Below are positions 6,180-9,163 of a stretch of 9,163 bases of DNA, in pieces. How positions within the stretch are numbered: position 1 is the stretch's first letter; each line of letters opens with the position of its first letter. The position numbers and the translations under genes were made by a program. The notes under the pieces are model-generated. The model ran no database searches. It saw only the letters and a list, made by a program, of their open reading frames with translations, and was not told the DNA's origin. The stretch is from Bacteriovoracaceae bacterium UBA6261 (GTDB lineage: Bacteria; Bdellovibrionota; Bacteriovoracia; Bacteriovoracales; Bacteriovoracaceae): contig DJVH01000073.1 in NCBI GenBank assembly GCA_002440825.1, positions 1 to 9,163 on the forward strand, in the 5' to 3' direction.

Positions 6180-6374
6180 ATGACTTCACCAAAAGAAAAC
6201 ATTCTTAAAAACCAAAACGGTCAGACTTTCATCGAATTTATTTTCTTGCTCGTATTACTTGTTACCATTTCATTTAGCTTTATGCGAGGATTTAGTAATC
6301 ATATTGGAACACGCTGGGAATACATGCTGAAGATTATCGCTACTCCCAATCAAAGTGAAGTTGTGTTTCCTTAA
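6180..6374 (+). CDS. Short prepilin-like protein (Flp/TadE-like, class III-type signal)
   Basis: The 64-residue product has a polar, Lys/Asn-rich leader ending in Asn13-Gly14, then Gln15-Thr-Phe-Ile-Glu19-Phe and an uninterrupted hydrophobic helix to about residue 34. Gly followed by Glu at +5 is the type IV prepilin hallmark, so a prepilin peptidase would be expected to cut after Gly14. The GQ-x3-E form is common in Flp pilins, TadE-like minor pilins and class III signal proteins. The mature part is only about 50 residues, with a short polar tail. No tad or pil assembly genes are in the window, so it is an orphan subunit or a membrane peptide. No Shine-Dalgarno sequence is visible; the only ATG compatible with the leader is at 6180, three codons after an in-frame stop. 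It ends 17 bases before glpK and may share its transcript. Confidence 0.7.
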   Translation: MTSPKENILKNQNGQTFIEFIFLLVLLVTISFSFMRGFSNHIGTRWEYMLKIIATPNQSEVVFP

Positions 6375-6391
6375 TTATCAGTGAGCGACTT

Positions 6392-7888
6392 ATGAAGTAC
6401 ATTCTTTCAATTGACCAGGGAACAACTGGCACAACGGCTTGTTTGATCGATGCCGAGACGTTTATTTTTATCGGAAAAGTTAACCAGGAATATCCTCAGA
6501 TTTATCCCAAACCGTCATGGGTTGAACACAACCTAAACGATATCTGGTCGTCTGTAGAAAACACCACAAAAGAACTGTTGCGCTCTCATAATGTTCAAGG
6601 AAAGCAAATTGTTGCAATAGGTATTACTAATCAACGTGAAACGACCTGTGCTTTTAATAAAGCGGGAATACCACTTGCCAATGCAATCGTGTGGCAAGAC
6701 AGGAGAACGTCAGAATTTTGTAATGAATTGCGATCAACGGGCCATGCTGAAAAAATTAAGACTGTTACTGGTCTGACGGTGGATCCTTATTTCTCCGGAT
6801 CGAAGATGCAGTGGCTCCTTCAAAACAATTCTTCCGTTAAAGATGCTGCCGGGAAAAATGATTTATTTTTTGGAACCATCGATACTTTCTTGCTTTATAA
6901 ATTATCGGGAAATGTTTCTCACAAGACTGATGCATCAAATGCTTCACGAACAATGTTGATGAACTTAAAAACCTGCGATTGGGATTCGGAAATGCTCTCA
7001 CTTTTTGGAGTGAAAAAAGAATTTCTTCCTTCAATTGAGGATTCCTTTGGTACCTTTGGCGTTACCAAGGGTCTTTCTTTCCTGCCTGATGGTATACCGG
7101 TAACAGGAATACTTGGCGATCAACAATCGGCCCTTTTTGGACAAGCTGGTTTCTATGAAGGAGAAATGAAGTGCACTTACGGAACTGGTGCATTTGTATT
7201 GCTTAACACTGGCGAGAATCTTGTTTATTCAAAGTCTGGATTACTCACGACAGTAGAATACAGACATAAAGGTAAAACGTTTTATGCACTGGAAGGATCT
7301 AGTTATATAGCCGGTGCCGCTGTTCAGTGGCTTCGCGATAATTTAAAAATCATTTCCAAAAGCTCTGAAGTAGAACCTCTTGCTATGGAAGTTAAAAACC
7401 TCGATGAGCTGAAACACATTCTCTTCTTTCCGTTTTTTTCCGGGATTGGTTCTCCACATTGGAATGCCGATGCGAAAGCTTCGATTGTAGGTTTAACACG
7501 CGATTCAAGCCGTTCTCACATCGCTTATGCCTGCCTTGAAGGGATCGCGCTTTCGATCAACGATCTTCTGATGGCAATGAGAAAAGACACTGGACTTGCT
7601 ATTTCTACATTGAAAGTAGACGGTGGCGCCGTTGAAAACAATTTACTGATGCAACTTCAGGCAAGCATTTCTGAAACAAAAATTATTAAGCCAAAGGTTA
7701 TCGAAACAACAGCTTTTGGTGCGGCCCTGGCTGCTGCCATTGGGGCAGGCATGACTGAAATAGACCAGCTTAAAAACTTTTGGCAAAAAGATCGCGAATA
7801 TGTGGGCGATGAAAAGTTAAACGCTTATACCAAAGAAAAGAAAAGTCTTTGGAGCAAAACCCTTAATCAGTTTTACATGTCTAATTAA
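6392..7888 (+). CDS. glpK: Glycerol kinase
   Basis: GlpK phosphorylates glycerol with ATP to sn-glycerol 3-phosphate, trapping it in the cytoplasm. The 498-residue protein matches the family (502 in E. coli). FGGY landmarks are SIDQGTTGTTACL (phosphate loop, residues 6-18), ITNQRETT with Arg82/Glu83, VWQDRRT, DPYFSGSK with Tyr133, SNASRTMLMNL, the catalytic Asp243 in GILGDQQSALFGQ, YGTGAF, EGSSYIAGAAVQWLRD, and VDGGAVENNLLMQ (409-421). Against the E. coli enzyme, the Gly-Thr-Arg fructose-1,6-bisphosphate loop reads Pro-Asp-Gly (232-234), and the C-terminal segment that binds enzyme IIA-Glc is not conserved. No His-phosphorylation motif of the Gram-positive type was seen. The ribosome-binding site is weak (GTGAG at 6381-6385). 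No glpF or glpD is adjacent; it follows the prepilin gene and converges with radA. Confidence 0.96.
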   Translation: MKYILSIDQGTTGTTACLIDAETFIFIGKVNQEYPQIYPKPSWVEHNLNDIWSSVENTTKELLRSHNVQGKQIVAIGITNQRETTCAFNKAGIPLANAIVWQDRRTSEFCNELRSTGHAEKIKTVTGLTVDPYFSGSKMQWLLQNNSSVKDAAGKNDLFFGTIDTFLLYKLSGNVSHKTDASNASRTMLMNLKTCDWDSEMLSLFGVKKEFLPSIEDSFGTFGVTKGLSFLPDGIPVTGILGDQQSALFGQAGFYEGEMKCTYGTGAFVLLNTGENLVYSKSGLLTTVEYRHKGKTFYALEGSSYIAGAAVQWLRDNLKIISKSSEVEPLAMEVKNLDELKHILFFPFFSGIGSPHWNADAKASIVGLTRDSSRSHIAYACLEGIALSINDLLMAMRKDTGLAISTLKVDGGAVENNLLMQLQASISETKIIKPKVIETTAFGAALAAAIGAGMTEIDQLKNFWQKDREYVGDEKLNAYTKEKKSLWSKTLNQFYMSN

Positions 7889-7894
7889 GTTGCT

Positions 7895-9163
7895 TTAGCT
7901 GTTGATGAGTTTATCCAGGTCGCGGGCTTTCTTAATGCCGACTATCTCTATGTCGTATTTCCCTTTGTATTCTCGGGCTGCTTTTTCAGACGTGATAACT
8001 CGTTTGTAGTTTAATTGGGCCATTTCTTTAATACGCATTTCCATTTGCGGAACTGAGCGCACTTCTCCAGTCAATCCAACTTCACCAACAAAGACCGTAC
8101 TTGAATCAATAGGCCTTGATCGGAAGGATGATAAAAGAGAAGCGATAATAGATAGATCTGATTCGCGAGTAGCCAGCTTCATTCCGCCAACCACATTAAG
8201 ATAAATATCATTAAATCCTAAAGGGATTCCAAAATATTTTTCAATGACTGCAACCATCATGGCTACTCTGTTGTTGTCTATTCCTTGAGTGGTTCTTCGT
8301 CCGTTGCCAAATTTGTTTTCAACAACCAAAGCTTGAATTTCAACAAACAAAGATCTTGAGCCTTCAATGATACAGGTTAAAGTTCTGCCGTATGAATCTT
8401 GCAATTGATCATCGAGAAAGTATTGTGAAGGATTTCTGACCTCATCAAGACCGCTTTCTTTCATTTCGAAAATCCCAACTTCATTGGTATTTCCAAAACG
8501 ATTTTTCATAGCCCTTAGTAAACGATAATGTCCAAACTGATCACCCTCAAAGTAAATGACAGTATCAACCATGTGCTCCAGAATTTTCGGGCCGGCAATA
8601 GAACCTTCTTTAGTGATATGGCCAATTACAAAGCAAGTAATTCCATTAGACTTCACATGATTCATTAACTCATAGGTGACTTCGCGGATTTGTGAAACAG
8701 TTCCTGGCGCACTATCTATCTCTGATGATGTGGTTGTTTGAATTGAATCAATAACAAGAAACCTTGGCTGTAGTTTGTTAATCTGCTCAAGGATTTTCTG
8801 CCAGTTTGTTTCATTGTAAATATAGAAACTGGAGCTGTTGACTCCCACACGTTTAGCTCTTTCCGCAACCTGATTAACCGATTCTTCACCGCTTACATAA
8901 AGTACGGTTTGATCTGAATACAGCTGAGAAAGTTTTCCCATAATGGATGTAAGCAAAGTCGATTTGCCAATTCCCGGCTCTCCCCCGATTAAAATCAAAG
9001 ATCCCGGAACAACTCCGCCCCCCACAACCCGATCAAATTCACTCATGCCAGTCACAACACGAAACTGTTTTTCAAGGACGATCTCATTAATCAGTTTGGG
9101 AACTTCAGTTCCTTGAGCTGTACGCTTGTGAGCGCGGTTCAAATCTTTAGCTGCGACAGTCGT
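7895..9163 (-). CDS. radA: DNA repair protein RadA (N-terminus outside window)
   Basis: RadA (Sms) is a RecA-like ATPase that drives branch migration and helps process recombination intermediates and stalled forks. The frame is open to the window edge and shows 422 residues; the full protein is about 455-460, so only the N-terminal C4 zinc finger and part of the linker are missing. Numbering visible residues: Walker A GGEPGIGKST (60-69), LYVSGEES, Walker B RFLVIDS with Asp139, the RadA-specific KNRFG motif (220-224), and the C-terminal Lon-like domain with LNVVGGMKLATRESDL and FVGEVGLTGEVRSV. A TTG codon at 9142 could be mistaken for a start, but the preceding codons remain open and the family needs more N-terminal sequence. 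Its stop is six bases from the glpK stop, on the opposite strand. Confidence 0.96.
   Translation of the reverse strand, partial: TTVAAKDLNRAHKRTAQGTEVPKLINEIVLEKQFRVVTGMSEFDRVVGGGVVPGSLILIGGEPGIGKSTLLTSIMGKLSQLYSDQTVLYVSGEESVNQVAERAKRVGVNSSSFYIYNETNWQKILEQINKLQPRFLVIDSIQTTTSSEIDSAPGTVSQIREVTYELMNHVKSNGITCFVIGHITKEGSIAGPKILEHMVDTVIYFEGDQFGHYRLLRAMKNRFGNTNEVGIFEMKESGLDEVRNPSQYFLDDQLQDSYGRTLTCIIEGSRSLFVEIQALVVENKFGNGRRTTQGIDNNRVAMMVAVIEKYFGIPLGFNDIYLNVVGGMKLATRESDLSIIASLLSSFRSRPIDSSTVFVGEVGLTGEVRSVPQMEMRIKEMAQLNYKRVITSEKAAREYKGKYDIEIVGIKKARDLDKLINS

Noticed and set aside
9140..9142. TTG at 9142 as the start of radA
   Set aside because: The frame stays open to the window edge, and RadA proteins need an N-terminal zinc finger that would lie further upstream.
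1..9163. CRISPR, tRNA, rRNA, insertion sequence or prophage content
   Set aside because: No regularly spaced repeats, cloverleaf-like sequence, transposase or phage genes were seen; nearly all bases belong to recognised genes.

Overview
The window reads as ordinary chromosomal DNA from a moderately AT-rich Gram-negative bacterium. An outer-membrane barrel with a C-terminal Phe, a lipoprotein, a thiol-disulfide thioredoxin and a class-III-like prepilin fit a diderm. The mix recalls the Bdellovibrionota (Bacteriovorax/Bdellovibrio-like bacteria), but that is a low-confidence guess made without any database search.

Layout. (a) 1-128 (+): C-terminal end of an unrecognised gene, carrying a long imperfect inverted repeat. 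(b) 125-592 (-): small outer-membrane beta-barrel protein, overlapping that gene tail to tail. (c) 593-753: divergent intergenic region with a likely hut promoter, three AAACGC direct repeats and a 10-bp palindrome. (d) 754-5185 (+): histidine-utilisation operon hutH-hutU-hutI, tightly packed. (e) 5236-5595 (+): small cysteine-rich lipoprotein with two Kazal-like modules. (f) 5597-6145 (-): membrane-anchored TlpA/ResA-type thioredoxin. (g) 6180-6374 (+): 64-residue prepilin-like protein, possibly translated from a leaderless mRNA. (h) 6392-7888 (+): glycerol kinase glpK. (i) 7895-9163 (-): radA, lacking its N-terminal zinc finger because the window ends.

How the genes work together. HutH deaminates histidine to urocanate, HutU hydrates it to imidazolonepropionate, and HutI opens the ring to N-formimino-L-glutamate. 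The genes for the last step (hutG, hutF or a formiminotransferase), a histidine transporter and a HutC-type repressor are not in the window. The remaining genes look like independent units: glycerol entry (glpK), envelope redox (TlpA-like), recombination and fork repair (radA), and three small envelope or surface proteins of unknown role.

The genes are packed so that all three convergent junctions have between -4 and +6 bases between stop codons, and I found no convincing intrinsic terminator. No RNA genes, insertion sequences, CRISPR arrays or prophage genes were seen. I found no clear novel multi-gene system. The items most worth checking are the Kazal-like lipoprotein, the orphan leaderless prepilin beside glpK, and the repeat cluster at the hut promoter.
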